A DNA stretch of 8,946 bases from Acidobacteriota bacterium (GCA_003153585.1 PLZZ01000167.1:2420-11365), one strand, 5' to 3'; numbered from the stretch's first letter, positions 1-6,462 are shown. Translations and numbers: made by a program. Notes: generated by a model not told the origin, from the letters alone.

Positions 1-902
1 GTGTGCATCGTGCGCGTTTGTGTGTCGATTTGATCGGAAAATCTGACGACTTTTCCCGTGAATGAATTTTTCGCCTGCGACACCTCGATATCCACGGTGT
101 CCCCGACGTGAACGTCGGCGACAGCTCTCTCCGGCACGGGAATCACTAGCCGCAAGATATCGTTTTGCGAGAGCTGGCACAGAGCCAGGTCTCCCTTGTT
201 CGAAGATGTTCCGGCGGGAAGCAGAGCGCCGGTGTAGGCGTAAATCTTGGTTACCACACCGTCAAAAGGCGCCGTGATTCGCGCGTATGCGAACATTGCC
301 TGGTCCTTCCCCAGCGCGGCTTTTGCGGCAAGCAATCCCTGCTCCGAGGCAGCCACGGCGTCCCTCGCTGACGAAACCCCCGCGCTTGCTTCCAAATCTT
401 TGCCTTGCGCGGTGTCAACCTCTTCCTGCGCCATCAGCTCAGGCCGCGACTTTTGCACCTCCGCGAGCCGTGTGTAGGTGAGGTGCGCGACGGTATAAGC
501 GGACTGCGCTCGATTAAGCTCTTCGCGAGCGCGTGATAGGTCTTGGTCGCTCCGGCGAGCCCCTGCTTCGTCTTGTTGCAATTGCTGTTGCAACTCGGGA
601 ATTTCCAGCTCGGCGAGTAGTTGCCCCTTCTTGACGTGCGTGCCCCAGTCCACGTATAGCGTTTTGATGTAGCCGGAAACTTTTGCATAAACTTCAATTT
701 CCTGCAGCGGCTCGAATTCCGAGGCGATTTCAAGAGTATTCGAAAGGCTGCGCCGCGCGACCTTTACCACCGGAGCGGTTGGGGCATGCGCCGCATCTTC
801 GGCCTCAGCCTTGCGGGCATTTCCGCAGCCGGCCGGAATCCCCGCCAGAAATCCTGTGGAAATAAGCAGTGTGAGGTACCCGCACCTTTTATTTGTTTTC
901 AT
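1..902 (-). CDS. RND-type efflux periplasmic adaptor subunit (HlyD/AcrA family), 3' end outside window
   Basis: This is the periplasmic membrane-fusion subunit of a tripartite efflux pump, linking an inner-membrane RND transporter to an outer-membrane channel. About 300 residues are visible and the reading frame is still open at the left edge. Residues 8-26 are hydrophobic and end in P-A-G-C, so the protein may be a lipoprotein anchored at Cys26; Pro at -3 is not ideal for a lipobox. The first lipoyl half (about 68-100, with SGYIKTLYVDWGTHVKKGQ) is followed by a Gln/Ala/Glu-rich alpha-helical hairpin (about 103-200). The second lipoyl half (ARITAPFDGVVTKIY) and the start of the beta-barrel domain follow, with DTQTRTM near the edge, typical of this family. 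The ATG is preceded by AGGTGA at a short spacing. It starts 49 bp after the RraA-like gene on the same strand, so co-transcription is possible. The pump and outer-membrane genes probably lie beyond the left edge. Substrate is unknown. Confidence 0.93.
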   Translation of the reverse strand, partial: MKTNKRCGYLTLLISTGFLAGIPAGCGNARKAEAEDAAHAPTAPVVKVARRSLSNTLEIASEFEPLQEIEVYAKVSGYIKTLYVDWGTHVKKGQLLAELEIPELQQQLQQDEAGARRSDQDLSRAREELNRAQSAYTVAHLTYTRLAEVQKSRPELMAQEEVDTAQGKDLEASAGVSSARDAVAASEQGLLAAKAALGKDQAMFAYARITAPFDGVVTKIYAYTGALLPAGTSSNKGDLALCQLSQNDILRLVIPVPERAVADVHVGDTVDIEVSQAKNSFTGKVVRFSDQIDTQTRTMH

Positions 903-951
903 CTGTTCACCTAAAAATCGTTAGAACTCATGTCGTTCAAAACTCGAAGAA

Positions 952-1650
952 TCAAGATTCCAATCGTTTTACTGCCTCATGCAACTTTCCCAGCGTGAAG
1001 TCATCCGAGCGGCAACTTTCGATCAAGGCTCGCCTTTTTTGCAAGATGGTATTGGCTGCCGAAGGGACGCGTGCGGCTATCTCGCGCGGAATGGTTTGGA
1101 CTCCGTGGAGGTCTCCTTGCATCAAATCTCCCGGTTTGACGTTCATCCCACCCACTTCTACAGTGCCTCCGAAATCGAAAACATGGGCGTAACCGTGCGA
1201 CACGGAAACGTTGCCGGCAAACATTTGAAATCCCGCTCCCTGAAGAGCCCGAAGATCGCGCACCGCTCCATTGGTTACGATTCCCTGGCATCCCAGAGCC
1301 ATCAGAATAGTTGCGTGGATTTCGCCTACGAACGCCCCTAAGCCGGGACTGTTGTCCACATCCTGGATCACCACGACGCGAGGTTCTGGAATTGTCTGTA
1401 TGGACTGCCACCACTCCGGCCGGGCGTAATAGCTGTGTCCCTCCATCGGAGGGTCCGCGCTGCGGATTCTCGCTGTGGCGGCATAGCCCACCAGTCGTGG
1501 AAGCTCCGGGTAAATGCAGCGGATGCTCGAATTTGTAAAGCCTACGTTTCGCAGGCGTACATTAAAAGTTTCAATCGCGCTGGCTACGGTGCATGTGCTG
1601 AGCTCGCGCAACTGGCTGAGGACCTCGGGCGAGAAAGGCTCCGTATTCAT
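952..1650 (-). CDS. RraA family protein (RNase E inhibitor-like / HMG-CHA aldolase-like fold)
   Basis: This 232-residue protein has the hallmarks of the RraA / 4-hydroxy-4-methyl-2-oxoglutarate aldolase superfamily (also annotated demethylmenaquinone methyltransferase-like). These are a GAFVGE segment (105-110), GCQGIVTNGAVRD (120-132) with the Arg131-Asp132 pair that binds substrate and metal in aldolase members, and a C-terminal FGG...VKPGDLMQGDLHGV...IP segment. Length fits the family. In class II aldolase members an acidic residue usually sits three positions after the RD aspartate; here that position is Ala135, so aldolase activity cannot be assumed. The same superfamily includes proteins that bind RNase E, and others with no known activity. 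The start is well supported by AGGAG five bases before the ATG. A 7-bp hairpin lies one base upstream of that site. It is downstream of a small membrane protein gene and 49 bp upstream of an efflux adaptor gene. Family call secure; function open. Confidence 0.9.
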   Translation of the reverse strand: MNTEPFSPEVLSQLRELSTCTVASAIETFNVRLRNVGFTNSSIRCIYPELPRLVGYAATARIRSADPPMEGHSYYARPEWWQSIQTIPEPRVVVIQDVDNSPGLGAFVGEIHATILMALGCQGIVTNGAVRDLRALQGAGFQMFAGNVSVSHGYAHVFDFGGTVEVGGMNVKPGDLMQGDLHGVQTIPREIAARVPSAANTILQKRRALIESCRSDDFTLGKLHEAVKRLES

Positions 1651-1661
1651 GTCAACTCCTG

Positions 1662-1680
1662 TCGCGGAAACGGTCCGCGA
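1662..1680 (-). promoter_or_regulatory. Hairpin abutting the Shine-Dalgarno of the RraA-family gene
   Basis: A perfect 7-bp stem (1662-1668 with 1674-1680, TCGCGGA/TCCGCGA) closes a 5-base loop. In the minus-strand transcript it ends one base before the AGGAG ribosome binding site (1656-1660). The T-run lies 5' of the stem in this transcript, so it is not an intrinsic terminator. It could affect ribosome access or mRNA stability; this is inference. Confidence 0.45.
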
Positions 1681-1703
1681 AAAACTCGACAGCAGAAGGC
1701 ACG

Positions 1704-1728
1704 CAGCTTAGCTCATAGAATTAAGCTG
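1704..1728. repeat. Inverted repeat CAGCTTA-N11-TAAGCTG in the spacer upstream of the RraA-family gene
   Basis: Perfect 7-bp arms at 1704-1710 and 1722-1728 are separated by 11 bases, in the 105-bp gap between the small membrane protein gene and the RraA-family gene. Arm length and spacing would suit a dimeric regulator or an RNA stem. No U-tract follows on either strand. Function unknown. Confidence 0.4.
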
Positions 1729-1755
1729 AGAGTGCAACTGAGAAACATACCTGTT

Positions 1756-2097
1756 TTAAGACCGGGAAGAAGGAGGAGAGCGATGCTGAATAGAAACAGT
1801 GACCGCGATGGAGGGAGAGGGAAGGGAAATCTCCTCGATTCCATGATTTCTCGCAGCACACGGTTGTGGCGGAATAACCTTGGCGACCGGATAGAGCGGC
1901 GCTCGCTCTAAGACTACCGGCGTCGGAGCCACTTTCATCTTGCTCGCGATATTGACGTAATGTGTGGGATTTGACTTTGCGAAATACTGGCTGTTTTTAG
2001 CGAGCGTCGACAATCCTGCGACTGCGAACAGCAGCAAGATGACCGTTGCTATTTGAAGGCTGGCCTTGAATATCCGGCTTTTCATCAGCTCGCTCAT
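1756..2097 (-). CDS. Small single-pass membrane-anchored or secreted protein of unknown function
   Basis: I do not recognise a named family. The 113-residue protein has a short basic N-terminus, one strong hydrophobic segment (about residues 14-33, LQIATVILLLFAVAGLS) and a Pro- and Ser-rich tail of about 80 residues. The tail is predicted to face the periplasm, or to be secreted if the segment is a cleaved signal. There are no catalytic motifs. The ATG at 2097 has a weak AGGG upstream. A second in-frame Met (residue 5, 2085) would remove only four residues and is an alternative start. A sigma70-like promoter sits 22-50 bp upstream. The next gene on the strand is the RraA-family gene, 105 bp away. 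I judge it real because of the promoter, the start site and the clear membrane segment at the right place, but the evidence is moderate. Confidence 0.65.
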   Translation of the reverse strand: MSELMKSRIFKASLQIATVILLLFAVAGLSTLAKNSQYFAKSNPTHYVNIASKMKVAPTPVVLERAPLYPVAKVIPPQPCAARNHGIEEISLPSPSIAVTVSIQHRSPPSSRS

Positions 2098-2118
2098 TCT
2101 TACCCTACGTATCCATTG

Positions 2119-2147
2119 ATTATGGCCGTCCGGCGTGGTGAAAGCAA
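2119..2147 (-). promoter_or_regulatory. Sigma70-like promoter of the small membrane protein gene
   Basis: On the minus strand there is a -35 TTGCTT (2142-2147), an exact 17-base spacer and a -10 CATAAT (2119-2124, five of six consensus bases). Transcription would start near 2112, about 15 bases before the ATG at 2097. It could drive the small gene and the downstream RraA-family and efflux adaptor genes. Confidence 0.5.
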
Positions 2148-2190
2148 GAATGGGGATTGGGCTTGTGTCGAGGTACTGGATCGATCGGCC

Positions 2191-2228
2191 TAAAAAAATA
2201 CGGGACGCCCGATACGCTGGGCGTCCCG
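2191..2228 (-). terminator. Intrinsic terminator of the porin-like gene
   Basis: A perfect 10-bp GC-rich stem (CGGGACGCCC at 2201-2210 pairing with GGGCGTCCCG at 2219-2228) closes an 8-base loop. On the minus strand it is followed by TATTTTTTTA. It begins 17 bases after the stop of the gene ending at 2246, the usual place for a Rho-independent terminator. The U-tract is on the minus-strand side only. Confidence 0.9.
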
Positions 2229-2245
2229 CAATCGTGCGATTTGAT

Positions 2246-4306
2246 CTAAGGCAGGTAATAACGGAACGACGTGAAAATCATATTGTCGATTCCGTGTGGC
2301 TGCGATGAAACGCCTGCTGTACCACTAGAGCCGACCCAGGTGTTGCGAACTATGTAGGAGTACTGCGGTCCCCACTGGATGCGGCCCCTGTCCCCAGCGT
2401 AAATGCGATACCAGAATCCCAACGTGCCTTCGATGATATTCCGGGCATCTCCGGCGCAGTTAGACAGCGAGCCGGGGATAAACCCAGTGGATCCGAGGAC
2501 GCCGGTCGTATTAGGAGGGTTACCTGGAGTAGCCACGGGCAGCGGCTCAACATTGCATCCGTCGTTTCTGATGGAGGGCGAGCCGTACCCTTCGTGGCCA
2601 GTGGCACCGGTGACTGCATTGGTGAACGTGTAGGACGCTCGGGCCGAATATTCCCCGCCAACGTACATATAAACATCCAACTTTGGCGTGGGGTGCAATT
2701 CGATGGTGCCCAAGGCCTGATAGTTCCGGAGCAGCGCGAGTGTTCCGTCAGGACGGACCGTTGAATCCGGCAAGCCGGACGTGCCATAGCGGCCAATCCC
2801 GTTTCCGCCGAAGAAGTGAACGCCGACTTCAACCTTCTTGCTGAGCAGAGGCACGCGAGCGTTTCCGCCAATTCCACCGCCGGTCCTTGAGTTGTTAAAA
2901 GCGCCCGAGGTCGGACTGGTTGAGCCGGTTAGCAGGCACGCGGTGGCTGGAATGTCCGGGAAACTGAGATTGGGAGTGGCACCGTTGTTGAACCCACCGT
3001 TTGCGTAGTAGCATGGGTAAGCTCGATCACGGAATTCTGAAACCAACCCGAAAACTTCGAAGTGTCCCCAGCCTGGATCTGCAGCAGCCTTGAAAACGAA
3101 GTCCGGCAATTTGTTGTATGCGTACGTTCCAGTTGGATTATAAAGGCCGGAGCTGAGACCTGGAGCGCCGATGAGGAAATTGTTCAAGGTTGTGGTAGTC
3201 AGGGTAGGTGTGATCACACCGGACTGATTCCCGTCGGTGAAGCTGAGATCAGTGATCGTTGGGTTGCCGTGAACCGTCGCGGTAGTTGCAGATCCTTCCA
3301 CCGAAGCTGCCACCGTGAATTTGTCCCCGAAGCTCTTGGCTACGCGGAAACTCTCCTGCCGCGCCCAGCTAAAGCCGACCGTGTACTGCGGGTCGATGGT
3401 CAGAGGCACATTCTCTCCGATTCTTCCGGGGCCGATGAGGTTGTCAACACCGTGTTTGTCTTCGGTGATTAAGCTCCACATCTGGCCGCCCGTGAAGCTC
3501 CAACCATTGTCGAATTTGGCTTGGCCAAATGCCTCCCGGAGACGAGGGACGTAGCTGTTGCTCTCATTGTTGTTCGAGGTGATGCCGGCGCCGAGGAAAT
3601 CCATCTCGGCATAGCCGGTGAGCTTGACGGTGGCGAGTTTGCCTTCGACGGTCAAGTTGAGGCGCGACTGACGGGCGCTGGCGTTGAACTCCGTCGTTTG
3701 GCCTCCCGAGTTGCCGGGGAATGGGATGCTGTTGAACGAACTGCTGATATCCGACCCCTCGGCCTTATTGCGGAAAACCGTTTCTGCCGCCATGAAACCG
3801 CCAGGCGTAATGCTGACACCCTTGTAATGAATGGCCGCTGGTGATTCGTTTCCCAATTGCGGCGACCCTCCGGCCCTGCTGGTTGGTATGCCATCCACCG
3901 GAGTAGAAGCGACGCCAGCCGTGTGGCCGTCGGGGTCCGTACTGTTCGTGGTGGCGACGAAGCCCTCACGAGCGCTGCTGGAGCTGACTTCGCTCTCCAG
4001 CACTTGCATTCTCTGCTGCTGTTCCTTCAGTTGTTCGCTTTGCGCTTGTAGCAACTTGGATTGAGCTTCGATGAGATCCCGGAGTTGCTGAAGTTCGCTC
4101 TCCAGGCTCGCCGGTACCGGCTTTGCCGCATCTGTCTTTGCCGCAGGCGCCGCGGAGTCTCCAGCCTTATCCTTGTCCGCAGCGGTGGTAGTGTTGGTTG
4201 TGTTGGACGCTGTCGTATTCTTCGTGTCTCCTGCTCCGTCAGTTCCCGCCATCGCCGGCGATACAATCATGCCGAACGCCAAAAGCCACGTTACAAAAAT
4301 TCGCAT
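2246..4306 (-). CDS. Outer-membrane beta-barrel porin with N-terminal coiled coil (DcaP/OprP-like)
   Basis: This is a 686-residue secreted protein. Residues 1-20 are a classic signal peptide ending A-M-A. Residues 22-66 are a low-complexity Thr/Asn/Ala/Lys/Asp linker, and 68-107 a heptad-type coiled coil rich in Leu, Gln and Glu that could trimerise. The rest alternates polar and hydrophobic residues as in a beta-barrel, with SRLNLTVEGKLATVKLTGYAEM-like strands and long Gly/Asn/Thr loops. It ends in an aromatic FRYYLP tail. Signal peptide plus coiled coil plus barrel matches trimeric DcaP-type or phosphate-selective-type porins; I cannot assign the substrate. Paired cysteines in two predicted loops could form disulfides. 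An upstream ATG at 4402 keeps the frame open, but AAGGAGGAAGG directly before 4306 and the signal peptide there fix the start. It is flanked by its own terminator and a long non-coding upstream region, so it is probably monocistronic. Confidence 0.85.
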   Translation of the reverse strand: MRIFVTWLLAFGMIVSPAMAGTDGAGDTKNTTASNTTNTTTAADKDKAGDSAAPAAKTDAAKPVPASLESELQQLRDLIEAQSKLLQAQSEQLKEQQQRMQVLESEVSSSSAREGFVATTNSTDPDGHTAGVASTPVDGIPTSRAGGSPQLGNESPAAIHYKGVSITPGGFMAAETVFRNKAEGSDISSSFNSIPFPGNSGGQTTEFNASARQSRLNLTVEGKLATVKLTGYAEMDFLGAGITSNNNESNSYVPRLREAFGQAKFDNGWSFTGGQMWSLITEDKHGVDNLIGPGRIGENVPLTIDPQYTVGFSWARQESFRVAKSFGDKFTVAASVEGSATTATVHGNPTITDLSFTDGNQSGVITPTLTTTTLNNFLIGAPGLSSGLYNPTGTYAYNKLPDFVFKAAADPGWGHFEVFGLVSEFRDRAYPCYYANGGFNNGATPNLSFPDIPATACLLTGSTSPTSGAFNNSRTGGGIGGNARVPLLSKKVEVGVHFFGGNGIGRYGTSGLPDSTVRPDGTLALLRNYQALGTIELHPTPKLDVYMYVGGEYSARASYTFTNAVTGATGHEGYGSPSIRNDGCNVEPLPVATPGNPPNTTGVLGSTGFIPGSLSNCAGDARNIIEGTLGFWYRIYAGDRGRIQWGPQYSYIVRNTWVGSSGTAGVSSQPHGIDNMIFTSFRYYLP

Positions 4307-4469
4307 TCCTTCCTCCTTGAATTTCACTTCTGAATCCCTGCTTAATTCCTGAAAGTGCACTTCCGGTGCTGAACCGAAGGCTGGATTTCGAACGGCATCC
4401 ATGGAAGTTGCGACCCTGGTATCCCCCCGGCACGGGACATAAATTACAGAAGATTTTCAATTTAGTCAC

Positions 4470-4498
4470 TTCATACTATCGAGCTACCGACCGAGCAA
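4470..4498 (-). promoter_or_regulatory. Weak promoter candidate for the porin-like gene
   Basis: On the minus strand there is TTGCTC (4493-4498), a 17-base spacer and TATGAA (4470-4475). Transcription would start near 4463 and leave a leader of about 155 bases before 4306. Match quality is modest (three and four of six bases), so this is only a candidate. Confidence 0.25.
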
Positions 4499-4569
4499 AA
4501 CTTATGGACGGCTTTACCCGCGGCACGCACCCTAGACACAAGTCGCGGCGCACGAACCTTATGCGTCCT

Positions 4570-4609
4570 GTTTGAATCCTCTGTGACAGGAATGTGAATT
4601 GTGTGTGAC
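4570..4609 (+). repeat. Four tandem direct repeats with exact 11-bp period (TGTGA core)
   Basis: Seven-base units start at 4570, 4581, 4592 and 4603: GTTTGAA, CTGTGAC, ATGTGAA, GTGTGAC. Three carry an exact TGTGA core and the first carries TTTGA. The four-base spacers are unrelated. An 11-bp head-to-tail period is the layout used by OmpR/PhoB-type winged-helix regulators. No good plus-strand -10 follows at the expected distance. The bound protein and the target promoter are unknown. Confidence 0.5.
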
Positions 4610-4753
4610 TAACCTTTCCAGCCGCCTTTTGGCATCATGTTCGCGCGCGAAAGATGCAAAGTGGTTCGAAACGGAGCAATCCTTGACGAGAGAGGTCCTG
4701 CGGGAGCGTAAGACTAGCGGACATCCGAGGAGTCTGTTGCGGGCACTTGCACC

Positions 4754-4759
4754 GATAAT
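4754..4759 (+). promoter_or_regulatory. Possible -10 box for tRNA-Glu
   Basis: GATAAT matches the -10 consensus at five of six bases and would place the start near 4766, about 29 bases before the mature tRNA. No good -35 is seen 16-18 bases upstream, so confidence is low. Confidence 0.3.
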
Positions 4760-4794
4760 TCACTCATGCGAAAATTGCTTCCGATTCCCACCAT

Positions 4795-4869
4795 GGCGAT
4801 ATCGTCTAAAGGTTAGGACGGAGCCCTCTCAAGGCTCAAATCCGGGTTCGAGTCCCGGTATCGCTACCA
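4795..4869 (+). tRNA. tRNA-Glu (anticodon CTC), CCA encoded
   Basis: The 75-base sequence folds into a full cloverleaf. The acceptor arm is 4795-4801 with 4859-4865, the D stem 4804-4807 with 4816-4819, and the anticodon stem 4821-4825 with 4833-4837. The seven-base loop CTCTCAA holds anticodon CTC at 4828-4830, reading GAG codons (Glu). The variable loop is short, and the T stem CCGGG/CCCGG has loop TTCGAGT. The discriminator is A and CCA is encoded at 4867-4869. The top acceptor pair is G1-U72, a wobble pair, which is uncommon. No other tRNA is next to it. It may be transcribed alone from a nearby promoter. Confidence 0.96.
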
Positions 4870-4871
4870 AT

Positions 4872-4902
4872 ACGGTACGTGTTTCCTTGCGACCGTTTCT
4901 TG
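4872..4902 (+). terminator. Weak terminator candidate after tRNA-Glu
   Basis: ACGGT (4872-4876) can pair with ACCGT (4892-4896), extended by two pairs across a bulged A, and is followed by TTTCTT. It lies three bases after the tRNA CCA. The stem is short and the U-tract is interrupted, so this is tentative. Confidence 0.35.
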
Positions 4903-5150
4903 CTGACTCTTTTTGACAAATCTTCATTCCCTCGATTATGTCGCGCCAGATAGGGTGCGAGATCTCGATATCGGGAGAAGGTATTCCACCGCCCGATTGG
5001 AACTGGCAGAGACCGAGGCGGCAAGTGAGCCAGACTGCAGCTCTATCAGACTGAGCTTATGGAGGAGAATTTTACTCTGCGGGATTGTGTGGAAGCGAGA
5101 AACGGGAAATCGGCCGGCCACTCGGCCCTGAGGCGTCTATAACCTGTCGT

Positions 5151-5735
5151 TTACTGGCACTGGGCGATGGCTTCTTCCCATGAATCCGAATTGCACATCG
5201 GCAACCGGTGCGTTTCGGAATGTTTGACGATCCACAATCCTTCACTATTCGTTAGGTAGATCAAGTGTCGGGCGTCCTCGGAATATATGCTGGTGACCCC
5301 GTCAAACGACTTGACCGTACGCGGATTCTTTGGGTCGCTCAGATCCATCAGCCTTACGCTCTGTGTCGAGGGAGTGCCTTGCCCCGATTTATCGGATTGA
5401 ATCGCGATGGCGAGTCCGGCGCCGACGTCAGTCAATTTGCCTCCCGACGCTATGCGTTCAACGATCTGTGGGTTTTTCGGATCGGTGACGTTCACCACAG
5501 TGAAGTGCACGTTCTGTTGCAGATAGAGATATTGCGCCCCGTTCTCTTGTTGCAAAAAAATCTGTCTTACCGCTGATCCAGGCACTGGCAGATGCGCCAG
5601 TACAGTGGTCTTCTCTGTTGTCGCGGATTTGGACTTGTCCTGAGCGGCCGCCCGGGTGTGATTCGGCAAAAAAACCGGAGAAATCAACGCCAATACGGCG
5701 CCTGCAACAATTCCTAAACTCATTTTGCGAAGCAT
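5151..5735 (-). CDS. Secreted LVIVD-repeat (beta-propeller-like) protein, short
   Basis: The 194-residue protein starts with a signal peptide (about 1-31, hydrophobic core LGIVAGAVLALISPVFL, then TRAAA as a likely cleavage zone). It then has two matching repeats, FTVVNVTDPKNPQIVERI (78-95) and SVRLMDLSDPKNPRTVKSF (126-144). Both carry the D-P-K-N-P turn typical of LVIVD/beta-propeller repeats. A third partial unit (EGLWIVKH, 165-172) follows, then a C-terminal tail with two cysteines (181 and 193) that could form a disulfide. Two or three repeats are too few to close a propeller alone, so it may be a partial fold, oligomeric or a shortened relative. The start at 5735 is chosen because GGGGAGG lies about ten bases upstream and the signal peptide begins there; an ATG 11 codons earlier is less likely. 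No enzymatic motif is seen. Role unknown, periplasmic or secreted. Confidence 0.72.
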   Translation of the reverse strand: MLRKMSLGIVAGAVLALISPVFLPNHTRAAAQDKSKSATTEKTTVLAHLPVPGSAVRQIFLQQENGAQYLYLQQNVHFTVVNVTDPKNPQIVERIASGGKLTDVGAGLAIAIQSDKSGQGTPSTQSVRLMDLSDPKNPRTVKSFDGVTSIYSEDARHLIYLTNSEGLWIVKHSETHRLPMCNSDSWEEAIAQCQ

Positions 5736-5807
5736 ATGGATAATTCCTCCCCGCGAGACAGGCTCCATTCAGCTGAAATGTTCATTCTAAGCCGGCGCCC
5801 GACCGGG

Positions 5808-5836
5808 AACATACACCCGGCCTATTCCAAAAGCAA
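5808..5836 (-). promoter_or_regulatory. Promoter candidate for the LVIVD-repeat gene
   Basis: On the minus strand there is a -35 TTGCTT (5831-5836), an exact 17-base spacer and a -10 TATGTT (5808-5813, four of six bases). The start would be near 5801, about 66 bases before the ATG at 5735. The -35 is identical to that of the promoter at 2142-2147. Confidence 0.4.
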
Positions 5837-5895
5837 TAGTCACCCGGTTTCGGCACTCGAAAAACCAGAAAAAACGCTTCACTACAATTGCCGTT

Positions 5896-6369
5896 TTATT
5901 GTATGTGGCAGGATTTAATTCCCTGTTTCTCGAAGTATTGCTGGTGGTATTCCTCGGCGCGATAAAATTCCGAAGCCGGGACAATTTCGGTCACGATGGG
6001 TTTCTTGAAGACTCCTTCCTTAACTAATACGTCTTTTGACGCGCGAGCTGCGGCTTCCTGCTGCGCATCATGGAAAAAAATAGCCGAACGATACTGCGAG
6101 CCTACGTCTGGTCCCTGGCGGTTCAACGTCGTCGGGTCATGACTCTTCCAGAAGACGGCGAGAAGCTCGAGGTAGGAAACTCTGCTCGGATCAAACTCCA
6201 CCTGGACAGCTTCGGCGTGCCCCGTGCGTCCGCCGCAAACGTCTTTGTAGGTCGGATTCTTCGTGGTGCCACCCGTGTAGCCAGAGGTCACGGACGTGAC
6301 CCCTTCCACCTGCCGGAATGCGTCCTCCACACCCCAGAAACACCCTGCTGCGAATGTAGCCTTGGCCAT
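5896..6369 (-). CDS. msrA: Peptide-methionine (S)-S-oxide reductase MsrA
   Basis: MsrA reduces the S-epimer of methionine sulfoxide in proteins and free Met, using thioredoxin, in oxidative-stress repair. The 157-residue protein shows the catalytic motif GCFWG with Cys10, SGYTGG (29-34), [15 protein letters not shown] (41-55, with conserved Glu53) and the family segment [26 protein letters not shown] (73-98). Cys154 near the C-terminus (KSCHIQ) is a plausible resolving cysteine. Length is usual for a single-domain MsrA; no MsrB domain is fused. AAGGGAG about eight bases upstream supports the ATG at 6369. An earlier in-frame Met 13 codons upstream lacks this support and adds residues unlike the family. 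It is separated from the upstream glycosyltransferase gene by 134 bp, so it probably has its own promoter. No signal peptide is seen, so cytosolic. Confidence 0.96.
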   Translation of the reverse strand: MAKATFAAGCFWGVEDAFRQVEGVTSVTSGYTGGTTKNPTYKDVCGGRTGHAEAVQVEFDPSRVSYLELLAVFWKSHDPTTLNRQGPDVGSQYRSAIFFHDAQQEAAARASKDVLVKEGVFKKPIVTEIVPASEFYRAEEYHQQYFEKQGIKSCHIQ

Positions 6370-6447
6370 AGCTTCAACTCCCTTCACTCGATTCTGACGA
6401 AACTCCAATGCCTATGTTGCCATATTGCGCGATTCCGGTCGAGTCGG

Positions 6448-6462
6448 GCGCCAGCTCGGCGC
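6448..6462. other. Short GC-rich stem between glycosyltransferase stop and msrA
   Basis: GCGCC (6448-6452) can pair with GGCGC (6458-6462) around a five-base loop. An alternative pairing is GGGCG (6446-6450) with CGCCC (6464-6468). No U-tract follows on the minus strand, so I do not call it an intrinsic terminator. It may mark the end of the glycosyltransferase transcript or be chance in GC-rich DNA. Confidence 0.25.

Larger units (their letters stand above)
4307..4794. other. 488-bp non-coding region between the porin-like gene and tRNA-Glu
   Basis: I see no convincing gene here. Open frames in the region lack ribosome sites, and one of them runs through the tRNA. It contains the porin ribosome binding site, a weak minus-strand promoter candidate (4470-4498), four 11-bp-period direct repeats (4570-4609) and a possible -10 for the tRNA (4754-4759). 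Confidence 0.6.

Noticed and set aside
1435..1911. Plus-strand open frame of 158 codons antisense to the RraA-family gene and small membrane protein gene
   Set aside because: Arg-rich composition typical of a shadow frame, no ribosome site, and the opposite strand carries a clear family match.
3062..3472. Plus-strand open frame inside the porin gene
   Set aside because: It is antisense to a well-supported coding sequence, with no ribosome site and no recognisable domain.
4307..4402. N-terminal extension of the porin gene from an ATG at 4402
   Set aside because: A strong Shine-Dalgarno sits directly before the ATG at 4306 and a full signal peptide begins there; the 32 extra residues would bury the signal.
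4441..4475. CTGTAAT on the minus strand upstream of the porin as a PHO box
   Set aside because: The unit 11 bp upstream matches only about three of seven positions, and the unit downstream does not match.
4599..4916. Plus-strand open frame of 105 codons
   Set aside because: It reads straight through the tRNA-Glu gene, has no ribosome site and shows no protein-like features.
4958..4967. 10-bp palindrome CGAGATCTCG downstream of the tRNA
   Set aside because: It is a single short palindrome with no promoter or second copy nearby; it could be an operator, but chance is as likely.
5803..5820. CCGGG-N8-CCCGG hairpin after msrA as a terminator
   Set aside because: No U-tract follows on the minus strand, and it overlaps the better-supported promoter candidate for the LVIVD-repeat gene.
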